Shown one piece after another: positions 11,470 to 21,900 of a DNA stretch of 64,000 bases (the first letter of the stretch is position 1; each line of letters opens with the position of its first letter). Origin of the DNA: Russula earlei (Eukaryota; Basidiomycota; Agaricomycetes; Russulales; Russulaceae). The stretch lies in assembly GCA_025769875.1 (NCBI GenBank), contig JAGFNK010000128.1, positions 53,425 to 117,424 of the forward strand, written 5' to 3'. The notes under the pieces were generated by a model. The model was not told the DNA's origin. It searched no databases and saw only the letters and a program-made list of their open reading frames with translations. Position numbers and translations under genes: made by a program.

Positions 11470-11962
11470 TGTCACAGATACCGGTTCTTTGGACCGGACT
11501 GGCAACCAGACAAGCCTACCCGGACAGACCTCACGTTTCCCGCACATTTTCATGACTCACCCAGCTTTGCATGTACCATCACCTTCCAGCATGTTCTAGT
11601 TTCGATTGCCTCACCGCTACCTTGTGTCTGCTATTTGATATAGGATACAATGTCTATATAAGACTGTCCTGTAGAAGAGAACAAGCCTTAAGCTTGTTCT
11701 CTTGTGAATATCACTAGATTCTAGCTTCGGGACTGTAGGCTTGCAGGGAATCAAGCAATCAACTCAGAAACCTTCTCTACTCTCTAAGTCTTCGAATGCA
11801 AAGACATATCCACTGTATTTCCTCTCCATGGTACACACTAGCCTTTGCTGTGTTGTCACTGAGATCCCCGAATCTCGTGAGAACTTGTCATCTCGCTCGA
11901 CTCAGTGCGCATGTCTTGCGCGTGAAACGATTTGTCAGCAACACTGCCCAGAGTCGGTGACA
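11470..11962 (+). repeat. 3' LTR of chromovirus A1
   Basis: Pairs with 3117-3608 and is preceded by a polypurine tract (AACAAGGGGGTGA, about 11457-11469) for plus-strand priming. GCATT follows it at 11963-11967. Confidence 0.93.
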
Positions 11963-12605
11963 GCATTAGCTCAGGGTTCAGTGGGGCCAAGTCCCTGTGA
12001 CTTGGTTCAAGGGTTCAGTGGGGCCGGCTCAAAGAGACCGGATTAGAGGTTTAGCGTCTCAAGGCTTAGTCAGACAATGACTCAACCTGCAGACAGAGTT
12101 GATCTTCTGGTTTCACAGAAGAGGAGGACGATGAGAGAGAAGCAGAGGAGGAAGAGGAACACAAAGGTTCCTTATGGTGAGCTCAAGTCAAGCAGAGTAT
12201 AGGCCAGCACAAGCAAGTTGTGATTGAGAGAGGGTACAGGGAAAGGGATGTGACAGGAAATGGGACAAAGCTAAGCTTGGGGCATTCCCCAGCTTCTATA
12301 GGCACTTAAATACTGTATCTAGTGAGGCTGTACAGTACCATATGTGGAACAATAGATAATACTAGGCCAATAGCAAAAGGAGCTTGAACAATAGATGAAA
12401 CACAAGAGGTGAAACAACAGGGACCATCAGCATCAAGGGATGAAATGGTAACCAAGGGGATGAGGGTGAAAGTAAAGAACAATAAGAAGAAGGTCAGGGA
12501 CGAACCGAAAGAGGGGTAGATCACAACACTCCTGTCACTCCTGGAAAATCCCAAAATCCAAGTTCAAGTTCAAGATTCAAGAATTCTTGGTTGGTAAAAG
12601 GGGCC

Positions 12606-13440
12606 TCAACTGTTTCTCAACAGATTTACTTGAAACTTTGACAGTGGGATCTCATGTCCTGTATCTAGGTGCAGCCCAAGAGTTGGGGCATAATTATCAG
12701 TTCTTGAAGTTTCGATTTTTGGGTGCAATCTGAGTGTGAAATTTCAAACTGCCATATCTCAACTGTTTCTCAATAGATTGTTGAGATTATCATTGATTTG
12801 GGTGATTTGGTATGTTACCACTACCCTGGGACATTGTGATGTAATCACAGCTCAGACGCATTGATGCATCAGTTACATGGACCAGGCAACACTGGCGTAG
12901 ATGCATGACATGTTGGATCACATGGTCTGGCTCAGCTCATATGCTGAGATCTGCGTTATTTACAATGATAAGTTAATTGATGACAATCGGTAGCTACTAA
13001 TGACTGGTCCTTGTATGATCTTTGTTTCTTATTGATGGTAGCCACCTGCAGTGTACTTAGAGATGCTATGGAGTACTTAAGAGTGTCGTATTTTGATAGA
13101 TCACTTCAGTCTTGTCTTACACAATACTGAAATATCTTTTGATAGATCTTAAGGATCTTATCATTGTTATCATAACCTGCGCCCATCTGCTTCAACATAG
13201 ATTGCCTTGAAACCTGGAAAGTAGAACCTTATATACCGTATCTAGGTGCAACTAAAATATGGGAGCCTAATATTCAGTTCTTGAAGTTTTGAATTTTGGG
13301 TGCCAATCTGCGTGCAAAATTTCGAACAGCCATATCTCAACTATTTCTCAATGGATTGCCTTGAAACTTGGACATCAGAACCTCATGTACTGTATCTAGA
13401 GGCAGCCAAATAATTGGGTTTCATTTCACATTGTGGGGTG
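12606..13440. repeat. Diverged direct repeats, split by repeat F
   Basis: A unit of about 140 bp containing CATATCTCAACTGTTTCTC and a TTGAAACTT-type segment recurs near 12606, 12750, 13190 and 13325. Repeat F separates the second and third units. No coding frame is supported. Confidence 0.6.
12780..13195 (-). repeat. Repeat F, copy 1
   Basis: About 415 bp related, in inverse orientation, to 60914-61400. Shared stretches include the GATGCATTGATGC-type segment and the ACCAGGCA segment near 12880. Short inverted ends (TTGTTGAG...TTCAACA) suggest a MITE-like element. The class is not known. Confidence 0.5.
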
Positions 13441-14543
13441 CCGACCCCAAGCATGATAAGATTACATTTGCTCTACAGCTGAAAACATGACATGATACAA
13501 CTATTTACAACTGTAGTGCACAAGAAGGGCACACTTGAGGTGTTCATGGGAGGTAGCGATTGTGATTGCATGTGAATGTGCAAGGAGTGGCATGTAAGGA
13601 AAGTTGGGCTCAAGGCACAAGGATATGACAAAGCGGAAGTGGGAGCCTGTCGGGAGACACGGATCTGGGAAGGTGTGGAAGCAGATGGGAGAGGGTGGGT
13701 AAAGCAGGACAGTCTTGTTTGTATGCACCAAGACGTCTGAACAAGGCCATCAGGAGCAGGTCCACCACGCGATCGGAGAGCGTGGGGGACATATACGCAC
13801 ATTCATATTTATTGGAGGGCCAGAGCTTGGTCAGCTTGTCCACTCAGGTTGCAGATGAAGAGTTGGGCCATCCGTCCATGACTCGGCAGAAGCAGCGGTG
13901 GTGGGATGCCAAAGGAGGAGGACATCATGTTCAGTTGTGTTAGCACCAGAGAGAGGATATCAGATGACAACTTTGACGGCGTCTGGATAGACTGCCCAAA
14001 TGTGCATAAAGATGACATCAGTGGCAGAATCAATGAGCAGTGCAATGACAAAGTCTGTGGCAAACAAGATCAGGAGGGTATTGATGGACAAGGTTATGAT
14101 CGATGTGAGGCGAGTTGCAGGAAGAGAGAACAGCATTTTCCATAGCACATCTTTTTTTGTTGGTCTGTGGGGGCAGTCAGAACAAAGTGAGGTGATAGAC
14201 AAAGGTGAGGAGCAAGGCTTGCCTTGTTTCGAGCCACAGGTGTGGTCAACTCGTCTTCCTTGGCATCTGTCAGAGGGGGAGGTGGTGATGGTTTGGAATT
14301 TGAGGTGCAAGAGAAATAGTCAGGTGTAAGCAAAATAGAGACTTGGAAGCAAGTATCTACACCCATGGAATGGGGCCTAAAGCATGTTCATGGGTCAGAA
14401 AGCAGCCGAGAGAAAAAAAAAAAAGGACCGACCACACAAAGAAAAAGATATGAAAATAGAGGAGGACGGTTGGAGACTGTGGAGAGGGGAGACAGGGGAA
14501 GGGAAGAAACTTGGGGCAGTGATGCTGCTCGGTACTCGCCATG
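13441..14543 (-). other. Unassigned stretch; possible membrane-protein relic on the minus strand
   Basis: The minus strand at 14310-13960 reads through two hydrophobic segments (LTSIITLSINTLLILFATDF and a following VIALLIDS region, then IWAVYPDAVKVV). This loosely resembles fungal multi-pass membrane proteins of the DUF6534 kind, but no full gene model could be built. The remainder is C/T-biased on the minus strand without a convincing frame. Confidence 0.25.
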
Positions 14544-15475
14544 CCATGTCATGTGAGAACAGGTACTTTATTGCAGAAAATGCCAGCTCAATTGGGTTAT
14601 AATCAGGGGAATAGGGCGGCAGAAATTCGACACGCATGCCCCTAAAGACAAACAGGAGTGTCAATGCTTGTCAATAGAATTTACTGAGATTCAATAAGCT
14701 CTATAATCGCAGGGTCCTTGTGAATTTGACAATTGTCCATAACAATGACTGAATTGGGGGCTGGAAATGGCTGCATATGATCCAAGAGGCAATTGATGAA
14801 TGTGCAGAAAAGCTCAGTGTCGAAAGAGCCTCCAATGATGTCACAGTGTATAATACCATCATTGAGAGATAACGCAGGAAGGACAGAATATCTGGCACAT
14901 GAAAATCATGAGTTACATGGCATTATGGATGGCATGTCACTCACCATTGTCCTTGACAGAAAAATGCCTTGCACATGGCTTCCCTGCCACGAATAGCCCA
15001 AGCTTGTCCATGGTATGTTGTTCGGCGATCAACAGAACTCTCATCCACAAAGATAATCTGATTTGGATGCTAGGTTCTGATACATGCAGCAAATGCAGCT
15101 CGCTTTTCTTCACAATGCTCAAGTGCAGTGCGTGAGAGCTATCCATCGTGTATCAGAAGCTTGAAATGTACATAAGGAAAAGTGTGTACCTTCTTCAAGC
15201 TATAGCCAGCCTTGACAAGTGTCCTCCATATCATTGACACTGATACCGACACCCCACATGTCTCTAACATTTCCATACACAACTCATCAAGATAGAGATC
15301 TGGCAGGCTATTCAGAGTTGTCAACAGGTGCTGTATGGGTCCAATTTCAATAAAAGATGTGCTAGTACATTTTTTGTGCCACATACCTTGACATCATAGT
15401 CAGAAAGCAACCGATGGAGTAGAGTGTTACTGAGTGGTTTGGGGTCTGGAAGATGCCAGAACACCTGAGCTATGG
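14544..15475 (-). pseudogene. Tc1/mariner (IS630-type) transposase, intron-containing, one stop
   Basis: Reading the minus strand and removing four short GT-AG introns gives a nearly continuous transposase: an N-terminal helix-turn-helix region (DLYLDELCMEMLETCGVSVS...), then the DDE domain. Catalytic positions are visible: first D in IIFVDESSVD (about 15055), second D in VIVMDNCQIHK (about 14740), and the acidic third position in YSPDYNPIELAF (about 14600). Introns include 14945-14895 and 14700-14645. One TAG interrupts just before the first catalytic segment. It would cut and join transposon ends at TA sites in the nucleus. Its own ends were not found, although TA-flanked non-autonomous elements lie close by (15689 and 27759). 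The N-terminus is incomplete. Confidence 0.85.
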
Positions 15476-16163
15476 ACTGCACTGTTTGCACATGTGTGCG
15501 TCAGATCTTGACCATTTATGTCCATGATATTGCGTTTGGAATGCGTTGATCGTACCTTTCTGAAAATGTACTAAAGAAGCAATGAGTAGCATTGCTTCTG
15601 TCCCAGATGTTCCTGTACTGCCACGTACGTCACTTCCTTGATTAGGAAAGTACTTATGACACCGAGATTGCTACTAGGGAAGCACTTATTGCCATTTTCA
15701 GCGCACTTGGCAGAGCTTGAATTCCACCCAAATTGGCGCAGAAACCCCCTCAAACATGCGGGATAAATATCTCCCTCAAAACAGCTTCAATTCATATGAA
15801 ATTTATTGTCCCTGAATCGCCTGAATGAGGGCTAGGCAGCCCCATTGTTTTCATGAGATTTGAGTGAGAATTGGTGGAGCTGGACTCAAGCCACCTCCAC
15901 ATGTGTATTAGATGAATTACAACTCAAAATCATGGTCTATATCTATTATTTTTCCCTCATGTTGTACCCATGGGCTGTCTTGAGGCAGCCCCATAGTGTT
16001 TTTGACTCAAGTGTTGTGGTGTGCAATGTTATTTCCAGTGCGATTGGAGTCATGGCCAGCCACTCATCACCCCTCTCACCTCTCGATTCTGACCATCCTT
16101 CTTGTTTTTCACAGACAGAGAGGAGTGGGTTGCAAAGAGGGGTCCTATTCTGAACTCTTTCTA

Positions 16164-17135
16164 CTACAGAGTAGCTGGGGTGTTTTTATATACAGGAGTC
16201 ATCTCCATTGCAGGTGGTGGCAGCAGGCATGGACGAGGAGCGAAGGCATAGGCGGTGAGCGTGAGTTCGTAGATAGAGACGTAGGTGGCGAGGACTTGAG
16301 AAAGAGGATGCGTGGGGTGGCTTGCGTGGGGGTGGGATCTGTCGTCTTGCGGCGGCGGTGGCGGGGTCGTCTCCACTGCAGGTGTCGGCAGCAGACGTGG
16401 GTGAGAGCGCACGAATGGATGGGGAGGCAATGTGGGAGGCAGGTGTGCGGTGTGCTGTTGGCATTGGCGACTGCTTCTCCTGCAGCAGTGGCGTGGCGGT
16501 GGCTTCTGCTCCTGTTGTGGTGTGTCATGGCTAAGTTTGTGGCCAAGGCCTTCTTGGTCTTCTGGGGTGGTGCTGGTGGCGAGGGGTTGCGACGGTGCGG
16601 CAGTGCTGGTGTCGCATGAAACTACTAAAGCAGTGGCTGAGACTGAGAAGGTGGCGGCAGACTGAGCTGGTGTGATGGTGGAGGCAGACGGGGCGGAGGC
16701 GACGACTGAGGGCAACACAGGGGCGACGGCAGCTGTGGCTGACAAGGGCATGGCGGTGGTGGCTTGTGAGACAGTGGTGGAGGTGGCGGCGTGTGGCGCT
16801 AAGACGTCGGTGGCTGAGGCTGAGGCTACGGCAGCGGCTGATGAGACTAAGGCGGCTGGCAAGGCTAAGAGCGTGGTGGCGGCGGTTGACTGATCTGAAG
16901 CTGGGGTGATGGAGACGGCTGGCAAAACTAGGGGCGTGGTGGCAGCAGTTGAGACTGAGAAGGCTGAGGCTGAGGGCAGGGTGGAGACGGTGGCGGCTGG
17001 CGATGCTGGTGCTATGACGGACTGGGCTGAACTGATGAGTACGGGCGAGGCCAAGATGGAGACTGATGCAAAGTCGGCGGCTGGCACGACTGAGGCTACT
17101 GTGGTGACGGACGAGGTGACAGACGAGAAGTGCAT
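16164..17135 (-). CDS. Low-complexity Ala/Ser/Thr/Val/Pro-rich open frame in TA element 1
   Basis: An uninterrupted 323-codon minus-strand frame of almost only small residues, ending in a His/Pro-rich region. A related frame of 252 codons is present at 29618-30376 in another element, with a shared segment (TSTTPEDQEGLGH) and similar order of blocks. The DNA is a purine-biased imperfect repeat, so the lack of stops may follow from composition. No domain is recognised. I doubt it is a real protein but record it because two copies keep it open. Confidence 0.25.
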   Translation of the reverse strand: MHFSSVTSSVTTVASVVPAADFASVSILASPVLISSAQSVIAPASPAATVSTLPSASAFSVSTAATTPLVLPAVSITPASDQSTAATTLLALPAALVSSAAAVASASATDVLAPHAATSTTVSQATTAMPLSATAAVAPVLPSVVASAPSASTITPAQSAATFSVSATALVVSCDTSTAAPSQPLATSTTPEDQEGLGHKLSHDTPQQEQKPPPRHCCRRSSRQCQQHTAHLPPTLPPHPFVRSHPRLLPTPAVETTPPPPPQDDRSHPHASHPTHPLSQVLATYVSIYELTLTAYAFAPRPCLLPPPAMEMTPVYKNTPATL

Positions 17136-17270
17136 AAAGAGCCATGTGGCTTATTCATCAACCATCCACCTGTCCACTCCTACTCCAGGACAACGACAGG
17201 GCGTTCTTCCCTTCCAAGAGCTGCTCACCATACCTTGCTCTACCCCTCCATTTCAACCCCCTAAACCCTC

Positions 17271-18278
17271 ATGGGCTCAAAGCAACGTGCTTCAAAACGC
17301 CAGCCTGCACTGACACGTACTACTGGCCAAAGGAAGGCTGCCCGAAAAAAAACTGGTGGAAATGAAAGTGACAGCTCAGGCACTCCCACTCGACCAAAGC
17401 GATCACAACTACGAGCTCAGGCTTCCAAGACATCCCTTCCTGCTATTGATGAGGATGGGGAGGAAGAGTCCTATGCCTATGTAAATGCAGAAGCCTGGGA
17501 ACTCACTACAGCACAAACGCACGGACCACAAGACATGCAAAATTGTCGCAAAGGTGCACGGCCTCGATGTCGACTCACCCACACAGCTATATGGCTGGCC
17601 GCGAATCGCTTACAAGAGTACATATGTGCGTATTCCTTTCATGCCATCTCCTCTTCGTCCTCACATCATCATCATCGTCGCCGCCAGCACGCCACCCTCG
17701 CCCCCATCAACCACCGCACGCCCTCGCCCTCAACACCCCCGCCTTCACCATGCACTGACAAGTCCCAATGCACAGCCGAAGAGCCCCATACCATGCCGCC
17801 GTCTTTGTTGCCATCGGACGGTGTTGCTACTGTACATTTCGGTATGCTTTTCTCCCCTTTTTTACTAGACTCTCATTTTGTTAGTCAGAGATCTGCATGC
17901 CGCCTATGCGTCCATTTCCCAGCCTGCCACCGTCTTCCCTCTCCCTTTCTACTTCCATGCCCCCTCGCTCCTCTCCCTTGCATCTGCCATCCAAGTTCTC
18001 CAATCATCCCACCCACAATCGCGTTCAGCAGTGCCATCAGCACCCAAGTGACCACCCACCAGCACTCTCCTTATCCCCCCTCCAGCCTCTCCTTTGCATC
18101 GTCTCCCCCTCCTCGCGTCGCGTCGCAACTCGACCACACCCCTCGTCACCACACCTGGCCTCGGGCATCCTTCACAAATCGCCACACGCCACTACCACAG
18201 CCGCTGGAGACCACGACTCGATACCTCGCGTCGTCCAGCTTCGGTCCCCTTCTCATGTCTAGATTTCCTTTCATATGA
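17271..18278 (+). CDS. Open frame with a Lys/Arg-rich start, possibly a transposon protein fragment
   Basis: ATG 17271 opens 335 codons. The first 80 residues (MGSKQRASKRQPALTRTTG..., then EDGEEESYAYVNAEAWELT) have a basic, nuclear-protein-like composition and read like a protein N-terminus. From about codon 95 the frame enters the repeat segment shared with 59385-62590 and becomes Ser/Pro/His low complexity, so the C-terminal two thirds are probably not coding. It sits inside TA element 1. The function is unknown. Confidence 0.3.
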   Translation: MGSKQRASKRQPALTRTTGQRKAARKKTGGNESDSSGTPTRPKRSQLRAQASKTSLPAIDEDGEEESYAYVNAEAWELTTAQTHGPQDMQNCRKGARPRCRLTHTAIWLAANRLQEYICAYSFHAISSSSSHHHHRRRQHATLAPINHRTPSPSTPPPSPCTDKSQCTAEEPHTMPPSLLPSDGVATVHFGMLFSPFLLDSHFVSQRSACRLCVHFPACHRLPSPFLLPCPLAPLPCICHPSSPIIPPTIAFSSAISTQVTTHQHSPYPPSSLSFASSPPPRVASQLDHTPRHHTWPRASFTNRHTPLPQPLETTTRYLASSSFGPLLMSRFPFI

Positions 18279-18917
18279 CTGTCTTTTGTGCTTTTCCTGT
18301 CCCTGAACCTTAGTTCTAACCTGTATCTGCTCCCATGTTGAATAAAGTTGCCCTGTTGTTCCTTATCATCTGTGTGAACCTGAGTGCAGTTGAATGAACA
18401 AACACATTCTTGCGTTCCCGCTAGGTGCTCCTCCTCTTTGGAGCTTCAGTCTTATGAAGTCATTCTGCATTCTTGGACACACTTCACCGCCCCATGGGCT
18501 CAGGTGTGCACTTCCTGGGGGGGCCCCTTCCTGGCACACGACCGTGCTACTGTCACACGATATGAGGGAAACGATGTTGCACACCACAACGCTTGAGTCA
18601 AAAACACTATGGGGCTGCCTCAAGACAGCCCATGGGTACAACATGAGGGAAAAATAATAGATATAGACTGTGATTTTGAGTTGTAATTCATCTAATACAC
18701 ATGTGGAGGTGGCTTGAGTCCAGCTCCACCAATTCTCACTCAAATCTCATGAAAACAATGGGGCTGCCTAGCCCTCATTCAGGCGATTCAGGGAAAATAA
18801 GTTTTATGTGAATTGAAGCTGTTTTGAGGGAGATATTCGCCCCGCACATTTGAGAGGGTTTTCTGCGCCAATTTGGGTGGAATTCAAACTCCGCCAAGTG
18901 CGCTGAAAATGGCAATA

Positions 18918-21900
18918 ATTCAAGCTGTCTTCTCTAGTGATGTATTTGTAGCAAGACTCAATTCAATCAAAGTCCCTGTTCAAATACGCACTAGTGGACG
19001 AAGGGCCGATCTCATTGCTCTACTTGATAGTGGAGCAACCAACAATTTCATCCACAAGAATATCATCACTCATTATAAACTCCCAGTTACCACTCTACAA
19101 AAGCCAAAAGTCATGCACAATGTAGATGGTACTCACAATAAAGCTGGAACTGTCACCGAAGCAGTCAACCTTTACATTTGATTTAAAGGACAAGAATACT
19201 GAATGCGCTTCTATATTGCCAAAATATCAACTGATGACATGCTTCTGGGCTTCCCATTCCTCTGTGCTACCAACCCTGCTATTGATTGGACCAAAGGAAC
19301 CCTTGAGGATACTGTTGTAGCCTCTACTTGGGATGCTGACAAATGGATCAAATGACTTCCTATACCACCATGCTTTGATCCAACTCCAATTAGAGTAGCT
19401 AAGATCAGCACTTCTACCCAATTAGCTGTGCAAGCAGCTGATCAAGACAAGAAGGACTGGAAGGACTTAGTCCCTCCTGACTATCATTGCTTTGAAAGGC
19501 TTTTTTCTGAAGAAGCCTCTCATTGCTTTCCTACTTCCAAACCTTGGGATCATGCCATAGACCTAATCCCTGATGCTCCATCTATGCTCAATGCAAGATC
19601 TATCCTCTTGCACCAGTGGAACAACAGGCCCAAGACGAATTCCTAAAGGAACACTTGGAAAAAGGATATATACGTCCTTCAAAATCACCATATGCCTCTC
19701 CTTGCTTCTTTGTAGGCAAGAAAGATGGTAAATGACACTATGTCCAAGACTATAGATGTCTTAATGCAATCACTGTTGAAAACAAAACCCCTCTCCCTCT
19801 CATTCCTGAAATCATTACTCGCTTAGGAAGTAAACAATACTTCACTAAGTTCGACGTACGATGGGGTTATAACAACATACACATCAAAGACGGTGATCAA
19901 TGGAAGGCAGCATTCAAAACAAACAAGGGCTTATTTGAACCGATGGTGATGACCTTTGGTCTCACTAATGCCCCTGCCACCTTCCAGTCTATGGTCAATG
20001 ATATCTTTAGAGAGGAACTCAATCATCATGATATGGAGTTCCACATCTACATGAACAATGGCATCATTGCCACACAAGCATCTAAAGGATGGGAGTACCA
20101 TAAAGACCTCGTTACTCGCATCTTTAAGAAGCTTCAAGATAATGACCTCTTTCTTAAACCTGAGAAATGTCAATTCCACAAGGAAGAAATTGACTATCTT
20201 GGCATCATTATCGGCAAAGGAATGATCAAGATGGACCCAATCAAAGTCAAGGGAATTTGTGATTGGAAAGCCCCTACCAATCTACATGAGCTAAGCTCTT
20301 TCTTTGGATTTGGGAACTACTATTGCAACTTCATTCCAAAATATTCGGATATCATTCAACCCCTAGTCTGGCTCACTAAAATGAACAAACCTTGGGTCTG
20401 GGATAATTACACAGAATCTTCATTCAATATTCTCAAGAATATCTTCACCCATTACCCTGTTCTTCGCAACCCAGACTTCAACAAACCTTTCATTGTGGAT
20501 GCTGACACCTCTTCTTTTGCTCTGGGAGCCACTATATCTCAGCAATTTGAAGACGGTATCCACCCTCTGGTATATTTTTCAAGATCCCTACTACCAGCAG
20601 AAAGGAACTACAACATCCATGACAGAGAACTACTCACTATAGTTGTTACACCATTTTCCTTTTACGTTTACTTCTTACCTTTTGCTATGGACTGCCTGCT
20701 TGCGTACGTCCCTTTACTTACTGGTCTTGTGATCTCTTACGTCTTGTGATCCTTTCTGTGTTATCATGTGATCCATACACGTCCAGGTAACACTGGATTG
20801 CTGTTACTTTCCCTTTGTTTGGTTCTCTTTCCATTTATGTTCACTTCTTAGTTTCGACTGTGCAATGCTGCGCACCTACTGTGCAGCACAGTTACTTGGT
20901 TCTGACTCATTCGTGGCCTCATTCCTATGACTCCTACTTATTATGACTCCTACTATACTAGTAGCACAGTCAAAGCGCAGCTATTGCTGCGCTTCTCTTG
21001 TATATATAAGCTCAGTACTTTGTGACCAAAGCCCTAAGCTTGGTCTCTTGTAGAATCCAACCTACTCTTGTCCAAACATATTCGCCTGCAACCCACTTCA
21101 CTCTCACAAACTTAACTCACAACCACCTCTCCATTTCATCAACTCTTAACACACCATCTACCATCTACTCTTCGCCTTTCCCTTCCTTCCCTAAGAGTCT
21201 CTCTTCACTCTCCTGAGAAGAGCTCTCCTCCTTTAAGACCTACCTTCCTCTACTCTCTCTGCATTGTTCAAGGTCCCGACGGACTTGAACGCATATAGCT
21301 AGTGGAACCAGCCCTAGTCTATCCCATTACAAACTTACCCTAGCTTCTCAACGGACCGAGTCGTACTAGGAAGGGTCTATTGGCCATAACCTGTTTAGCA
21401 TAAAACACTTCGACCGCTGCAGGGATCCTTACTCATTATACACGGGAACCAGCCCGTTTCTTGAAACACCTCTCTATCATCGACTTGCTTTCTGCTTGTG
21501 AACTGACATGGCTAGTTACCGTGACAATAGTATCTGTTCTTAAAGAATATCGACACTGGCTACTTGGGGCATGTCATGAAGTAACTATTCATACTGATCA
21601 TGCCAATCTGGCCTACTTCCGCAAACCCCAGGACCTTTCACCACATCAAGCAAGGTGGATGGCCCTCCTCCAGGAATACAACTTCAAGTTGACAACTATC
21701 CCTGGAAAGTCCAACACTGTTGCCGATATTCTATCACGACGACCTGATCACAAAGGAGAAAACATCCATAACAAAGCTATCACACTCCTACCTGATCATG
21801 TCTTCAATGAGCACTTGCAGATGGCAAACATCCCTGAAGCTTGTGCTCCTACCCTTAACCATACCTTTGGCAATAACCAGGAAGCTTTTGCACACAAAGC

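Larger units (their letters stand above)
3117..11962 (+). mobile_element. Chromovirus A1 (Ty3/gypsy), full length, degenerate
   Basis: LTRs of about 492 bp (3117-3608 and 11470-11962), a GCATT target duplication, and the order gag, pol, chromodomain, ORF3. It carries a MITE in the protease-RT interval (5587-6139) and a solo LTR G in ORF3 (10445-11384). Many in-frame TGA codons, a 14-nt deletion in integrase near 8280 and a broken gag zinc knuckle show it is inactive. It is the same family as A2 and A3. Confidence 0.95.
3088..12528 (-). repeat. Solo LTR of family B, minus strand, split by chromovirus A1
   Basis: Segments 3088-3116 and 11968-12528 together match the reverse complement of the 595-bp LTRs at 42611 and 58014. 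Ends are TGTTA...CAACA. CTCCT duplications flank it. Chromovirus A1 is inserted near one end with a GCATT duplication (3112-3116 and 11963-11967). No internal sequence of family B is present, so it arose by LTR-LTR recombination before A1 arrived. Confidence 0.88.
2606..12605. mobile_element. Harbinger-like MITE copy 1, split by a solo LTR and chromovirus A1
   Basis: The element occupies 2606-3087 and 12534-12605 (about 550 bp in all). It starts GGCCCCTTTTACCAACCGAG and ends with the complement, with inverted ends of about 70-100 bp. Copy 2 at 5587-6139 is the same unit in the opposite orientation. TAA precedes the left end; the right flank is TCA, so the duplication is imperfect here. It has no coding capacity. 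The solo LTR B with CTCCT target duplications (3083-3087 and 12529-12533) sits in its right inverted end. Confidence 0.85.
15689..18915. mobile_element. TA-flanked element 1 with long inverted ends (3.2 kb)
   Basis: Inverted ends of about 350 bp (15689-16036 and 18567-18915), starting TTGCCATTTTCAGCGCACTT, lie between TA dinucleotides (15687-15688 and 18916-18917). The left half contains a GA-rich segment shared with 28717-30460. The right half (about 17580-18420) ends in an AATAAA-bearing segment shared with the fold-back element at 33747-62923. TA flanks fit mariner-type mobilisation, and a mariner transposase remnant lies about 200 bp to the left. No transposase is inside. Confidence 0.75.

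Noticed and set aside
12606..13440. CRISPR-like or satellite array
   Set aside because: Units are diverged, unevenly spaced and explained by a degraded repeat with an insertion.
13960..14310. A DUF6534-like membrane protein gene
   Set aside because: Only two hydrophobic segments are visible; no full domain or exon model could be supported.
16531..17145. Several overlapping His/Ser/Arg-rich frames in other phases of the GA-rich block
   Set aside because: The block is stop-poor in five frames; these are composition artefacts.
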